Made by a program: the position numbers and the translations under genes. The notes under the pieces were generated by a model. The model was not told the DNA's origin and made no database searches. It was given only the letters and a program-made list of their open reading frames with translations. From Dipteronia dyeriana (Eukaryota > Streptophyta > Magnoliopsida > Sapindales > Sapindaceae), in NCBI GenBank assembly GCA_032871835.1, contig CM065297.1, positions 86,263,052 to 86,327,051 on the forward strand: DNA of 64,000 nucleotides, given 5' to 3'. Shown piece by piece: positions 11,641 to 24,778 of this stretch (positions are counted from its first letter, which is position 1; every line of letters begins with the position of its first letter).

Positions 11641-12736
11641 ATTCATCAAAAGTGCAGTCTTGTTTCATAGCTCGGGGCACAATTCCTGGTCAGCCGTTGG
11701 TTGGGGTCGGTTATTATTAAATTATTAATTATTTTTAACAATTAAAAATCTAATGTATTAGTGAACAATCTAAGATTCAGTAAACTATTTACTAAGGCCA
11801 GATTATTATGATAGTGTTTATCAAGTTTTAACAATTAAAACTCTAACACTTTATTCGGTTAATTTATTATTAGGTAATTAATCATATTAATCCTAATTAT
11901 AATAAATGACCATATTAATCTAACTTATTAAACTCTTTAATAACTAAATTAATATTAATGAGAATTATCAAGCTTTCTAACCATTAAAAAACTAATCTCC
12001 TTATTCATAGTTGCCCATTTTAATCACATTAAAAAAAATTACATAAAATATCAGGTTATGATGCAAGTATGACATATCAAATATATTTGTGTAGGCACAT
12101 CTAATCTAAATGACATACGTATGCATGGAAATGCTTTTATCATCACATAATATAAATCATACATGAATTGGCCGAGTACTGTGGATTATTTAACCTAAAA
12201 AATTGGAATCTAAAATTACAAAAAATTTCCCAAGGCATTCATTGATCTTCTAGTAACTTCAGATATCTTCCAGTCTCTTCAGGTCACTCCGATTCATCTC
12301 ATGAATCCGAAATGGGAAATCTACACGGAACGCACTAGGCAACACTTGCCAACGGAACCGTGCAAGATGTGAATAGTACCGTATGAACAATACCCGCCGT
12401 GAACATGGCCCCCCCCACCCCTCGTGAACAGTGCCTATGAACAGTACACGCCGTGAACAGTGCCGCCGTCGCGCACGTTTCTAGTTCTTCGTTTACAGGT
12501 TACAATTTTTTTATTATTATTTATAATACAATAACAGTAAAAAAAAATAAAAAATTATACAACCCATAAACCCTAAAACCACATTACCATAAAAAAATAC
12601 GATCAACCATGTTTAAATTAAACAATTTAATTATTAACATTCATACAATCATATAGATGGTGCCTACACATTCATACATATAGAAGCACCGAAAACAATT
12701 TCCTGTTCCGAAAAATAAATTGGCTTTGATACCAAT
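11640..12736 (-). mobile_element. Non-coding internal piece of a minus-strand LTR element
   Basis: It directly follows, in minus orientation, the LTR at 12737-14766. Complement 12721-12734 is a primer-binding site resembling the initiator-Met tRNA type (TGGTATCAAAGCCA). No gag or pol frame is visible in about 1 kb, so it is either a truncated element or a non-autonomous LARD-like one. At 12360-12480 a short motif, TGAACAGT and variants, recurs at least four times, with a run of C. The left border is not defined. Confidence 0.55.
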
Positions 12737-14766
12737 TGTTGGAACCCCGTTCACCGGTCACGCAACGGAAGTAGGTTTTAAAATTTTTATATAGATCATA
12801 ATCTGTATCTGGGACCAGTGAACTTGAGATCGTAATTATTTTTTGAAACTAATACATACAATATGTAATCACAGAAAATTGTAATCAATATAATCAATAG
12901 AAGAAAATCTTACCAACGTTTGGAGGCTCCTTCACTTTATGATATGCTCCTGTCTGAACCACTCTTACCAATGTTTGGAGACTCATTCACTTTACGATGT
13001 GCTCATGTCTGAACCACTCGATCTTCCTTGCTATCTCCCTGAACTGGTAATTGCGTGTGGGCACGTCACGGTCTCAGGAACTTGAATGAAGGATGTAGAG
13101 AAATACTTATTGAAAAACTTTCTTCTCAATCGGTGTATTGATTTAATGCACACATAAATTGCATCTCATGCAAAACTTATGTTTTTTTTTCTTTTTTCTT
13201 TCTCGTGTGTATCAGGTACACACCAAAACAAAATCAACTTTTTCTCCAAAAGAAAACAAAAATCACGCCTGCACTTTTTTTATTTCTTTTTATTTATTTT
13301 TATCAATTATATATATATATATATCCTTGTTTGTATCCTATACAAACACTTATATATGTACACACACCAATTTGCATCAAATGCAATCTTTTGTGTTATA
13401 ATTGATATATATATATATTATTTATCCTTTTCAAATATATCTAATATATTAAAAGTGATAATAAGTATTTTAAATTTAAACTTAAATTCAAATACTTAGA
13501 TAAATGACTTAGTAAAATAAAATAATCCTATTATTTTCACCTAAATCCATATATCAACTAACATCCTCCAATTAATAGTTAAATAATAATTCATAATTAT
13601 CAATATAATTAAATAATCTAATTATTTAATTAATTTAACTATTAACATTCATTAATTAAATAATCTCATTATTCAATTAATTCCCGAATATATACGTGCC
13701 ACATTTATAACACAATTAATTGGACAATCCAATTAATTTACCATGACCCTTGTTACCTAAATCGATCAGGCTAGCAAGGGAACCTAATGGACCCACGGTA
13801 TTTTGAGCTCCAGCAATTCTCGGAATCATTAACTAAACTCTTTAATTAATATTCCTTGATTATTAATTCTGGTGTTATTCCACTAAAAACCCGAAGCTGC
13901 ATTCTCTCAACTGTGGACGCTTTTACACATACCGATACAACTCGGTGTCCATCAATATAACTATTATATATGGTGTGATCCTCCACAGTAGTTCATAATT
14001 AGAGCTGGGTCATAATGTCCGTTATACCCCTCTAATTACATATATCCTTTAAGTACCATTGATTCTCTAATGGATAATAAATCATATTTCCTCACGGAAT
14101 TAGGAGAGCGCTCATATTGTCCAAACCCCGAATCAACCCTTAAGGGAACTACCATCTACTTCTCACAATGAGTGGATTCCACTATTGTGTACAAACCTTC
14201 CCAGTCACATGCCAAACTGTAATCTCAACATACGGAGAATATTGATCAGAAAATGCATCTGACCTTACCCATGGTATATCAAAGACCACGATTTAACTTG
14301 AAGGAGTCGATAAGACACTCAGGATTAGGATCGCCCAATAGCCATCATTAGTTGATATATATGAATCTCATCGGTAAACGGCTCTTGGTGAGAGATTCAT
14401 ATAGATCATGACCCAGTCCTATATGATCACATCATACAAGGTGCCTCCATTCTCATATCTCCATATGAATGATTCAGGATAGAATCACCATACATTACGG
14501 AATTGACCGTAACTATATATTAACCACAAATAAAGTACCCAACTTTATTTGCTATCTATGGACTCTTTAGATTGCACGTCTCTTACTATATCCATCCGTA
14601 TATGACACTCATACACACAGTTCGAGATTACATCCGGTAATCTTGGATGTTAAATATAAGCACAAGTTATAAAATAAACAACACAACATGAATGAATTGA
14701 ACTTTTCCTTTTATTTATTTCATAAATCCATTTACAAATTACATCTTTAGGGCATAAACCCTAACA
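12737..14766 (-). mobile_element. 2.0-kb LTR, 5' LTR of a minus-strand Copia-like element
   Basis: On the minus strand it begins TGTTAGGGTTTATGCCCTAA and ends GGGGTTCCAACA, the canonical TG...CA form, followed by a tRNA-Met-type primer-binding site. An internal duplication of about 54 bp lies at 12912-12965 and 12966-13019 (core TTTGGAG, then TGAACCACTC). The partner LTR is not in the window, so the element is incomplete. Its outer edge (14767) abuts Tat Gypsy internal sequence, so it probably inserted into that. Confidence 0.75.
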
Positions 14767-15197
14767 ACTTGGCCCCGATCTTGTTCCACAAGCACCACAA
14801 GCTAATCAACACCCTATATGAGTTGGGGGTCAGTTGTGCAGGAGCGATGCCCGCATTAGCCATAATCGAGCAATGAAGGGTTGAATGGGGATAGTGACCT
14901 CAGAAGACAGCATGGCCTCGTAAAAAACAACAACACCAGGTGGAGGGTTCCAAACAGCGCGCTCGCCTCTAGAGGTCAGTTGCACCGAATGAGGAAAATC
15001 ACACGTTGTTCAAAATTCAAAAAGTTGCTAATGATTGTGTCAACCGAAACGGATGTGGTTGGGGTTAACGCTTAGCTATTAAGCATTTAATACACATTAA
15101 TGAGCTACGAGACAAAAGGGAAGAACAAATGAAACACACTTCGCCGAGCAGGTTCCCTTTTGGAATGAGATACTCAATCTTGTATGTTTAAGGGGGT
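14767..15197 (+). mobile_element. 3' internal tail of a Tat-type Gypsy element
   Basis: No intact frame. The stretch ends in a polypurine tract (AAGGGGG at about 15190) placed just before the LTR at 15198, as expected for the 3' end of a plus-strand internal region. Because gag follows that same LTR, two element copies appear to share one LTR here. Confidence 0.55.
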
Positions 15198-16012
15198 ATT
15201 GTTATTGGTGAAATTTAGATAGCATGACATGTCAGTAAGAGACAATGGTCGGGGATGCCATGTCACAGAAATTCAAACAAACCAAACCAAACCAAACCAA
15301 ACCAACCTAAGTTGACCATAGAAGTCCCATAAGCCCCCGCGACTAAGATGACCTAGACGATCGGGTAAGAAGACCCGATTGTGACCATCAAGATGGTCGG
15401 GGTAAAGGGAAAACCACCGGTCGAGAAAAAGGACTTTGGTTAAAATTGGAAAATGATCGGTTGATTGACACGTGTACAATATTCAAATTTAATAAAGTTA
15501 CGACTCTGATACGTAGAAGAGGAATCCGACCCAAACAAGACATCTCAAAGAACACTTTGATAATAAAATAAACTTCCTTATAGATATTAAGGTGCAAATT
15601 AGGCAAGAGATATAATACCATTAAAATACAACCAGTGCAAAACAAGGAAAAAAAAATAAAAAGACTCCAACAAGTTAGAATTTGGTTCCACTACAGGAAC
15701 TTAGCTTACTTGTACACCAAGAATTAGGGTTCTATGTATGTATAAATAGACCCTAATAACACCCATAGAGGGGTGAACGCAAATTCTGCTTACAAAAGTG
15801 TGAGAGATTGAGGATTGTAATTACTATCTACATAGTGAATTTTTCTCGTCGTCGACGACAACCGTGGATGTTTCCTCACCTGAGGTTTTACCACATAAAG
15901 TATTGTCTTTATTATTACCTTTTTACTTTTGCAATTTATTATTCATGTTTATTTAAATCCATTTTATGTGACGCATGGTGAATTGTAATCTATTCAAAAA
16001 TCACCGTCGATA
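15198..16012 (+). mobile_element. LTR of the Tat-type Gypsy element
   Basis: It begins TGTTATTGGTG after a polypurine tract and ends shortly before TGGCACTAGAATGAGGGG (about 16015), a Gypsy-type primer-binding region. The exact 3' border is uncertain by about 20 bases. It contains an AACCA pentanucleotide run (15275-15304), a TATA box at 15741-15749 and AACCTAAGTTGACC, which also marks the minus-strand LTR copies at 29.3-31.9 kb. Confidence 0.7.
15741..15749 (+). promoter_or_regulatory. LTR TATA box
   Basis: TATAAATAG lies in the expected U3/R position of the Tat LTR, about 350 bases before the gag ATG. Confidence 0.55.
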
Positions 16013-16097
16013 ACTGGCACTAGAATGAGGGGGTGAACCTCCGTCAGCATTGAATTTGGATATTTAATTCTTAAAAAAAAAAGCTTGCGGAAATATC

Positions 16098-17660
16098 ATG
16101 GCCACCAGTAGAGACAGAAGTCAATCTCCATGTAACTCTGATGCCTCGAGCGGTGCCAACATCTCCAATCCTGTCGATGTCAATGCCGTTGAAGAAGCTG
16201 CACCCTCAAGAACTTCACCGTCTGCCAGACCTAACATTCTTACATCCACAGATGTAACCGCTGGTATTTCCCTAGATGCATTCCTAGAGTTGCAGGAATC
16301 CCTGCGAAAAGTCATCGACGATACCGCTAGACAGGGAATCAACATAACGGCCACTGCCAATCTGAGTTCACTGTACCAGCTATCTACACCGGTGGTGGCC
16401 TAAGATCCTAGGATACATTCTGAAATAGTAGCGACCACTTCAAGATCTCCCTCAAAATTCAGAAGAGATAGGGCGCAACATCGTGAAAGAAGGGAACATT
16501 CACGAAGAAGGGACAACCACCAAGAAGACCGGGGAATAAGGCAGCACAGGGAGTCCAGTTCACATGAAGATGCGAGGAGATATGATAGAGGATAAACCTG
16601 CCCCGAACAGGTAGGTAGGTATGATGGCCGGAGGAAAAGGTTTCGTTCTGTTTCGAGTGATGATGAAACTTCCACTAGAAGACGTAGGGAGCCAACCTCC
16701 GTGATCAGGCGCGACCCGTACGGTGCCTAGATTACTGGGCGAGTCACTGGCGATCTATACGGGCTCACCATTCGCCAGAAATTTGATGAACATGGAGAGC
16801 CAGACAGGGAGTGGGAGGTTCTTCTCAGAATAATAGAGGCCTTGGAACGAAGACAAAGCTGGGGAAACTTGCTGACCGATAACTCCGGGAGTCCATTCAT
16901 TGATTCTATATGGAAAACTTGTTTTTCAGACAAATTCAGGATGCCAAATGTGGAACAATTCAATGCCAATACTGACCTGTAGGAGCATGCCATGAGATAT
17001 CAAATCATAATGGCACAATATGATTATGATGATGCCTTCATATGTTGAATGTTTCCCCAGACCTTAGAATATCAGGGATCCATGTGGTTTGAAGGGCTTT
17101 CGACAGGATCCATCAGAAACTTCGAGGAACTTATACTAGCATTCATTAGGCAGTTCATAGGGAATATCCAGCGAAGAAAATCTATTTTAGTCTTGTCAAC
17201 CTTAAAATAAACAGGTTCTCATAGGAAGTGTCAGAAGTACAAGACCCCAATGATGATGCAGTAGTATTTGCATTCATCAACAGTCTGCATCACACTAACT
17301 TATCACTAAACCTAAGGTAGAAGGAGCCGACCACGTATACAAGCATGATAGATGATGTCAGAGGATATGCCATGGAAAAGGAAGAACAGATCACCCATGG
17401 AGGGGAGCTTATACATGGAGGTCTGCCGGAGAACAACCAAAAACCCAAAAATGGTAAGTCGAAGAGTGTCACCAAAAATGACCAAAAGGGTAATAGGGGA
17501 AAAAGTAAGGATGGACACAAGGATGGCGACCATAATCGTGGCAAGCACTTTAAAAGGCAATACACCAATTACACCCCATTGGCTAGGAGACAAGAGGAGA
17601 TCTTAAATGTGATAGAAGATAAGAATATGTACAAAAAACCCCAATAGTAGAGCTTTACGA
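16098..17660 (+). pseudogene. gag: Tat-type Gypsy gag, decayed
   Basis: ATG at 16098 opens 101 codons (MATSRDRSQSP...) before a TAA. The same frame continues past scattered stops through an Arg/Glu-rich spacer and the retrotransposon gag core (about 16740-17200; WFEGLSTGSIRNFEELILAF). Near 17210 the frame shifts, apparently through a small deletion, and resumes as VQDPNDDAVVFAFINSLHH, then a Lys/Gly-rich tail. Gag would form the cytoplasmic virus-like particle of the retrotransposon. Most stops lie where Gln, Arg or Trp would be expected. The element cannot make its own Gag. Confidence 0.75.
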
Positions 17661-20600
17661 GGAGAGACACCACCAAATACTGTAGATTTCACCAGGAGAA
17701 TGGCCATGAAACCTTTAAATGTTATCAGCTGAGGGATTACATCGAAAAGTTGATCAAATAAGTGCATCTCAAGGATATGATCCTGAGAAATGGGGATGAC
17801 CAATACAAGGACACAACGAAGGATGAACGTGATAGAAGCCAGAGGAGCCCCATAAGAAATTCAGACAGTAGGGCAATCAACACTATCTTTGGTGAGCCAT
17901 ACACTAGGGGTAACAGTCGGGAGAGAATGATCGAAGTTAGAGAAGCAATAGATGGTTAGAGGAATCTGGAAATAAACTTGCTGGGCCCCGATCAGAAAAA
18001 GTTCAAACAAGGATAGGACCAGATAATATTCACCAAGGCAGACACACATGGGCCGAAGGTAAGGCTGAACGATGCGATTGTTATGTCGATTCGTGTGGGT
18101 CATAGGGAAGTGAGAAGAGTGTTGATCAACAACGAAAGCTTAGTAGATATCTTGAGTTTGGAAGTGTTCGATCAGTTGAGACTACAGAGAAAAAACCTTC
18201 AACCGTAAAAGGTCCCACTGAGAGGCTTTGGAGGAATATAAGTAAAATCATTGGGAACAGTGAAGCTACCTGTGGAGATCGGGAGTTATCCTTGCACCAA
18301 AATGGTTATATTTGATTTTATGATCGTGAATGTGGAAAATTGGTCGTACAACGCCTTATTAGGCAGACCTTTCTTGAACAAGTCAAATGTTGTAACTGTC
18401 ACCTATGCCTTATTGTGAAGTTCCCAACGGAAGCTTGGGCATGCCTCATGAAAAGCTCAAGAATGGGCGAGAATGACGAATCTGGCTGTATACAGGGAGA
18501 AAGCAGAACTGGGGATAATGTATATAGACATTTAAAAGGAAGAGGGAGATCTGAAGGGATGAAGGAGAAACTGGAGTAGAAACACCTACTTGGTTTGACT
18601 TGGACCCAATGGAGCCATCTTCATAAAATGAGAAGACCCAAGAAGATAAGCCGATTGTGGAAATTGCGATTGATGATGGCAACCCCAATCAGACCATAAA
18701 ACTTAGGGCTCGATTGGCGGGGTAAGTTCAGGATGAAATGGTAGGTCTGTTGAAAGAATACAAGGACATGTTCGCATGGAAATACAAAGATATGCCCTGA
18801 ATTGATGCGAAGGTAATCTCTCATTATCTGGTGGTCGATCTCAACTAGAAATCGGTCATCCAAAAGATAAAGTGGTTTAACCAGTAGAGAAACAAGGCGA
18901 TTAGGGAAAAGGTAGGGAAACTGCTGATGGCAAGGTCTATAAGGGAAATGCAGTACCTCGAGTGGGGTGCCAACGTGGTATTAATTAAAAAGAAAAATGG
19001 TCAGTGGAGGATGTGTGTAGAATACACCAACCTCAACAAAGCATGCCCGAGGGACAACTTCTTATTGCCCCAAATCGATCAGCTGGTAGATGCAACGACT
19101 GGTCACGAACTGTTGAGTTTTATGGACGCCTACTCAGGTTACAATAATATCTAAATATTTGAGCAAGATGAAGAAAAAACGTCTTTCACAACTGACAAGG
19201 GGTTATACTGTTATAAAGTAATGCTCTTTGGTCTCAAGAAGAGGTAACCTACTAGAAACTGGTAAACAAGATGTTTTCCTGACATATCGACAAAAATATG
19301 GAGGTATATGTGGGCGACATGTTAATAAAGTGCACAACATTCTGAAAGCATGCAGCAAATCTTAGGGAGAGGTTTAGGGTACTAAGGAAGTTCGGTATAA
19401 AGCTCAACCTAGAGAAATGCATTTTCAGGGTACCCTTAAGAAGGTTCCTCAGTTTTCGAGATCATCAGAGAGGAATCAAAGAAAACCTAGAGAAGATAAA
19501 AACATTGGACAAGTTGAGATCCCCAAAGACCCTAAAAGAAATTCAAAGGCTAACGGGCTGCTTAGCATCCTTGAGTTGATTCATTAACAAGTCGACGGAT
19601 AAATGCTTGCCCTTTTTCAGAGCAATCAAGAAGGGTAAGGGGTAGAATGGAATGATGAGTTTGAGCAGGCCTTCTAGAAAAGCAAGGAGTATCTTGAAAA
19701 AGCACCGATCCTGTCCAAACCATAGTAGAAGTGTACTTATCAGTCACGGTCGTGGCAACCAGGTCGATGCTTGTTAGGATGGATGGGGGAGTACAAAAGC
19801 CAATGTACTGCACAATCAAGGCTTTACTACCAGCAGTAACGAGGTACTCAACGGCTGAGCAGATGGTGCTAGCACTAGTAATAATAGTAAGAAAGCTGAG
19901 ACCTTATTTACAAGCTCATAAGATCGAGGTTTACATTGATTGCCCGTTGAAGCAGTTTATGTCAAAATCACAGGTGTTTGGGCGGTTAACCAAATGGGCA
20001 GCAGAGTTGAGTAAATTCAATATAACATACCTGTTAAGAGCCGCAATAAAAGAGCAAACTATAGTTGATCTAATCATCGAGTTCGTTGAGCCAAATGGCG
20101 AGGTGATCAAGATGCTCGGGGAAAAGGAAAATGAAGAATTTTCCTAGAAACAACATGTCGATGGGTCGTCAAACACACACGGCAATAAGGCTGGCATAGT
20201 GATAGTCATTCTAGAAGGTGATCAGATAGAGTGTGCCCTACGGTTTGACTTCAAAGCCACTAATAACATAGCATAATATAACGTACTTTTGATAGGACTT
20301 AGGGTCTGCACGGCGTTAGAAACGGATGAGCTAGAGATATTCAGTGACTCACAGGTGGTGGTGAACCAAATCTTGGATGAATATTAGGCCAAAGACAACA
20401 ACATGGCTGCTTATCTGGAGATAGCTAGGGTACTGCTTGGGAGATTCAAGGCCTATAGGATTATTCAAATCCTAAGGGAAAAGAATGAGAAGGCTGATGC
20501 TCTGTCAAAGTTGGCATCAACAACGATCAGAATACGATCAAAGATTATTCCAATTGCTCACCTCAAAAGACTAAGCATCGAAGATGAAGAGGGAGCATCA

Positions 20601-21857
20601 GAGATAGGAGTGATCAAAGAAAGATAAACCGACTGGATGACCCCGATAAGGGAATACCTAGAAGATGGAATGCTTCCAACAAAGGTAATTGAAACAAAGC
20701 ACCTCAGATACAAAGCCACTAGATATTCGATAGTTAGAGAATAATTGATCAGGAGAGGATTTCCAAAGCCTTTACAGAAGTTCGTCTGCAAAATATAAGG
20801 TAGGCAGATATTAGAAAGCATCCACGGAGGGGTGTATGGGAATCAATCTTGGGGTAAAAGCCTGGCACACAAGACTCTTAGACAAGGCTTCTTCTGGTCG
20901 ATCCTATTCCAAGAAGCTCAGGCTGTCGCAGAACAGTGCGTCAATTGTCAGAGTATAGCCAATGACATCAAAAGACCGCCTGAGCATTTGAAGAACTTTA
21001 CATCACCCTGGTCGTTTGCCATGAGGAGACTAAATCTGATTGGTCTAATGCCAGCAGCAACCAAAGAAGGAGCAAAACACGTCATCTATATTGTAGGCTA
21101 CTTCATAAAATGGCCAGAGGAAGAAGCATTGATGCATATAACCGAGGCTAACACGACTAGTGTTGTGAAAAGGAATATTATCTACCAATTTGGAATCCTG
21201 AACACAATAATCACAGACAATGAGACCCAGTTCGATAACGAAAACTTAAGGACATGTGTTAGAATTTCTGTATATAGAATTATTATGCCACATCGGCCCA
21301 TCCTCAGACCAATGGCCAAATGGAAGCAGTGAACAAGATAATTAAGTGTACCCTGAAGGTAAAGCTGGATGCTAAGAAAGGGAATTGGGTAGATAGGCTA
21401 CACTAAGTCTCGTGGGCATACCGAACCATAGAAATGACTTCAATAGGAGAGACCCCCTATTCACTAGCATTCAGGACAGATAATCCCGGTTGAAGTAATT
21501 CATAATTCCCCAAGGATACAACTCTTTCACCTCGAGGGGAATTTGGAAATGTTAAAACAAAACCTAGATGAGTTGGAGGAAAAAAGGGACATGTCGAGGA
21601 TAAGGAACGCTGTCTATCAGTAAAGGGCAGTCAGATACTACAACTCACATGTCTAAGTCAGGAGATTCCAACTCGGAGATCTAATTCTCAGAAGGGTGTC
21701 ACCCAGTACAAGGGAGAAATCAGATGGATCACTGACAGGTAAATGGGAAGAACTGTACCAAGTGGTCGGATTGGCCGATCATGAAGCATACCGACTTGTC
21801 CGACCAGAAGGGGGTGAGCTGCCTAGGCCATGCAACATGAAGATGTTCTATCCCTAG
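17661..21857 (+). pseudogene. pol: Tat-type Gypsy pol (PR-RT-RNH-aRNH-INT), decayed
   Basis: Domains in order: a CCHC-like knuckle (YCRFHQENGHETFKCYQLRD, about 17676-17740); aspartic protease (about 18010-18370); reverse transcriptase (about 18780-19420; NLNKACPRDNF and FMDAYSGYNNI); RNase H (about 19690-20000); a second, archaeal-type RNase H (about 20154-20500; HVDGSSN, then FKATNNIAxYN, DSQVVV); integrase HHCC finger (about 20818-20950) and core (TDNETQFDN, about 21219-21245). It ends MKMFYP then TAG at 21855-21857. Dual RNase H is the mark of the Tat/Ogre/Retand branch of Ty3/Gypsy. In-frame stops are numerous and the RT active site reads YVGD, so it is inactive. Confidence 0.8.
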
Positions 21858-22940
21858 GGATTTATCATTTTTAAATATTTCTTTTTAGCTTAGAAATTAC
21901 TTTGCTTTGTTTTCAATGATTAGCTAATCTATTGATGTCTCATTTTAGCATTCAATAAAAGTCCCCTTGAGGGAACAATTCAAGAAGTCAAGAATAGTGT
22001 TCTAAATTTGCTTTCATTTATAAAAGCATCTAGGGACACCTTGAAATCGCTTAATGCTAATAGGAGCACCCGGGAGGCCCAGTGAAGGGACCAAAAACAC
22101 ACACCGTAAAGGCAGTGTATACTCACCGAAACTAACTAGGTGTATTGAAACACTGTTAGGTAGCCTTTAGACCATCATCACCTGATGGGATACGCTAAGA
22201 GTTGAATGGGGAACAAAATATCTATGCTTGAAACAATTGCTAAAAAAAATTAAGCACTTATAAAGTTAGTATAATATAAGCTACCCCAATGCAACGAATC
22301 TTGATCAACAGACTATTGGGAGACGTCCCAATGACTTAGTTGACAATTAAAAAACAAGCTTCTATAAACTAGATACCATGTAAATGGTTTATAAAAGAAC
22401 ACTACTTGATAGAAGAATAAAAGCTGTGAAGCAGTCAGGGAACAAAGTAACCAATCGAGTCAAAGTAAATGGTCTACCCGACACTGCCTAAAAATAAGTC
22501 TTGACAAACCCTATCACGTATGGTTACTTGGTTGAAGTTATGACATTTAACTTAATGCATATAGTTTAAGTTAAGAAACAGTCGTGGCCATGCTAAGATT
22601 ACTTGGTTAAAGATGGTGTATCCAAGTCAAGCATGACCAAAAAACGAACAACTAATCAAAAAACGTTTACAACCAAACTCGTTAATATGGTCTCAATTGA
22701 GTCAGTCGACTCAGTTTAAGGCAACACGCACAGTTCCATTCAGTTCATGAATCGGACCATTATTAAAATGATCGGTTAAAGGTATGCAAACCAACATGCG
22801 ATTTAAGTTATGTGAGACAAGGTAAAAACAACAGTCGAGGCTAAAAAGAATGGTATTATTCATGTTAAAAGGCTGAAAGTTACATAAGAAATTCTTAGAG
22901 AAAATACAAAAATGATGATTAGAGAATCTCATAAGAAAAA
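21858..22940 (+). mobile_element. Non-coding spacer of the Tat element
   Basis: This lies between the pol stop and the end of the antisense ORF. No frame or domain is seen. Tat elements typically have long untranslated 3' regions, so this is read as part of the same element. Confidence 0.5.
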
Positions 22941-24778
22941 TCAAGCATCTGGGGTGCTCGAGGGACCTCCAGAACCAGATCCTCTAGGTGGAAGGTCATC
23001 ACCTCCATGTCCCTTAGTCATGTCTCCAAAATATAGCCAACTGATATCGGCCATAAAAGAGGAATAATTTGTATTAAGCAAGGGATATCGACCATAAAAG
23101 GGGAATAGTCTGTATTAAGCAAGGATCCGACATCGATCCCTTTCGTTAAATTGCCACTCTCTTCCCCAGTATGGAAGGCCACCATGGAGGATTTAGAGGG
23201 AAGCTCTAAGTGCATCAGGTGGGGGTCTTTCATGATTGATCTGCAATAAGCCCTCAATCTGACCTTTTGATTCCTTATGGCTTCTAGGGATTCTTTCTTG
23301 TGTTTCTTGATAGTCCTGTCCCATTTTCGATGAGCCTCCCCCGCGGTCCCTACAACCAAAGAACATCAGAGCAGTGGCTAGACCTCTCTCAAACTCTATC
23401 AGCATGACAGCCTCAAAAGATGGAGAGCTCTTATAACGGTTCATATTTTAGACTTCAAGAGTTAGCCTGGCCTCTTGGGAGAGAACTTCCATACTGACCT
23501 GTTGTAATGAATCCGAGCCTTCTCAGATCTTTCACCAGTTGCTCGTAACGAATCTGAGCCTTCTCAGATGCCTACTACATTTCAAGCATGACTTGATGAG
23601 TAGAGCTAAAAGTGTCTTGGGGGATTTGGGTCTCTTCTTTGAGTTTATTCGTTGTTGTTTCAGCGAGGATGTCTCTCGATTTCATCTTAGCGCTTCGTAA
23701 CTCTGCCCTCGCAACCCTCTTCTCTAGCTCAACATTCCTTGTGGTGAGCTCTCTGAGAGTCCTCTCGGCTGCAGAGGCTCTGGTTTAAACATTGGCAATA
23801 ATCTTCATCAGAGCAACCTCAGTCATAGAATGATTCTTCAGCTTCTCCTTGCATTACCTGACTTTGGATGCACTAGCTGAGAAGGACTTAAGGGCATCAT
23901 CCTTCTCAGCAAGGGCATTTTTCAACTGGGAAATCTTTACAACCTGCTTCTTCTAATTTGTCAGGGCCTGGGTCAGCTCCTTTGTTGCCTGAAAGGAAAA
24001 TAAAGAGAAAACTAAGAATATTGATGCATATTAGTGAAAAGTAAAGCATGAAGGCACTTACAAAAATCCATTTTTAAAGATCATATGGATTCGTTTGGAG
24101 GTACTAGCAGCACTGGCCTCCCTTATGTATCCGTCACTAATATACTTCTTGCCAGCTGACATAATATAAAGCATCGAAAAGGGGGTCAACATGAGAGCTA
24201 CTCGAAATGGGGAGCTGAGAAGACCTAGAAATAGGAGCAGCCGTGGAAGCCGATGGAGTAGACCCATCACGACCAGAAATAAAGATGGTCGGGGGCACTA
24301 CTGGAATGTTCAGGCCTGACACACTCTGCATCCATGATGTTTCACCACTCTTTCCAACCTGAAGAATAGTTGTAGGGGCCCCGAGTTCCTACCCTTCAAA
24401 GACTTGACCTTCACTTACATCATCCCGACAATGGGGCATAGGAGATGCGCTAGTAAGGGCACTCCCAGCTTGGCTGGTCCCAGTATCTCAGACCAAGTTG
24501 GCAGCCGCAGTAGGGCCCTAATTTTATCCAACAGAAGAGATGATCACTCTTCAGTGCCATCTAGCACGTCTTCATCAACAATTTTTTTTTTTTCTGAGGT
24601 AGGTTCATCATGATCGGAGTCAGAGTCAGAGTCAGAGTTGGTGAAAACTATCTGCCGTTTGATAGAAAATTACATAGGGGTTTTCTTAGGAGGTTGAACA
24701 GGTGGATCGATAGGAGCCCGATCAACGGGAGGATCAGCTTGGTTCCGAGATGGCTCAGGATGAATAGAAGGAACTTTT
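22941..24778 (-). pseudogene. Antisense ORF of the Tat element (coiled-coil protein), decayed
   Basis: Read on the minus strand, frames between about 24600 and 22941 join into a degenerate protein. An upstream part contains LLDKIRALLRLPTWSEI. A long heptad-like coiled coil follows (about 23950-23500; LRELTTRNVELEKRVARAEL). It ends in a Gly/Pro-rich tail, GSGSGGPSSTPDA, with stop at 22943-22941. Grande, Retand and other Tat-branch elements carry an extra gene of this kind in opposite orientation between integrase and the 3' LTR; its role is not established. About ten stops and at least one frame change break it. The upstream end is lost at the junction with the Copia element near 24779. Confidence 0.6.

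Noticed and set aside
13159..13499. Overlapping plus-strand Phe/Tyr-rich frames
   Set aside because: They are low-complexity frames inside the 2.0-kb LTR.
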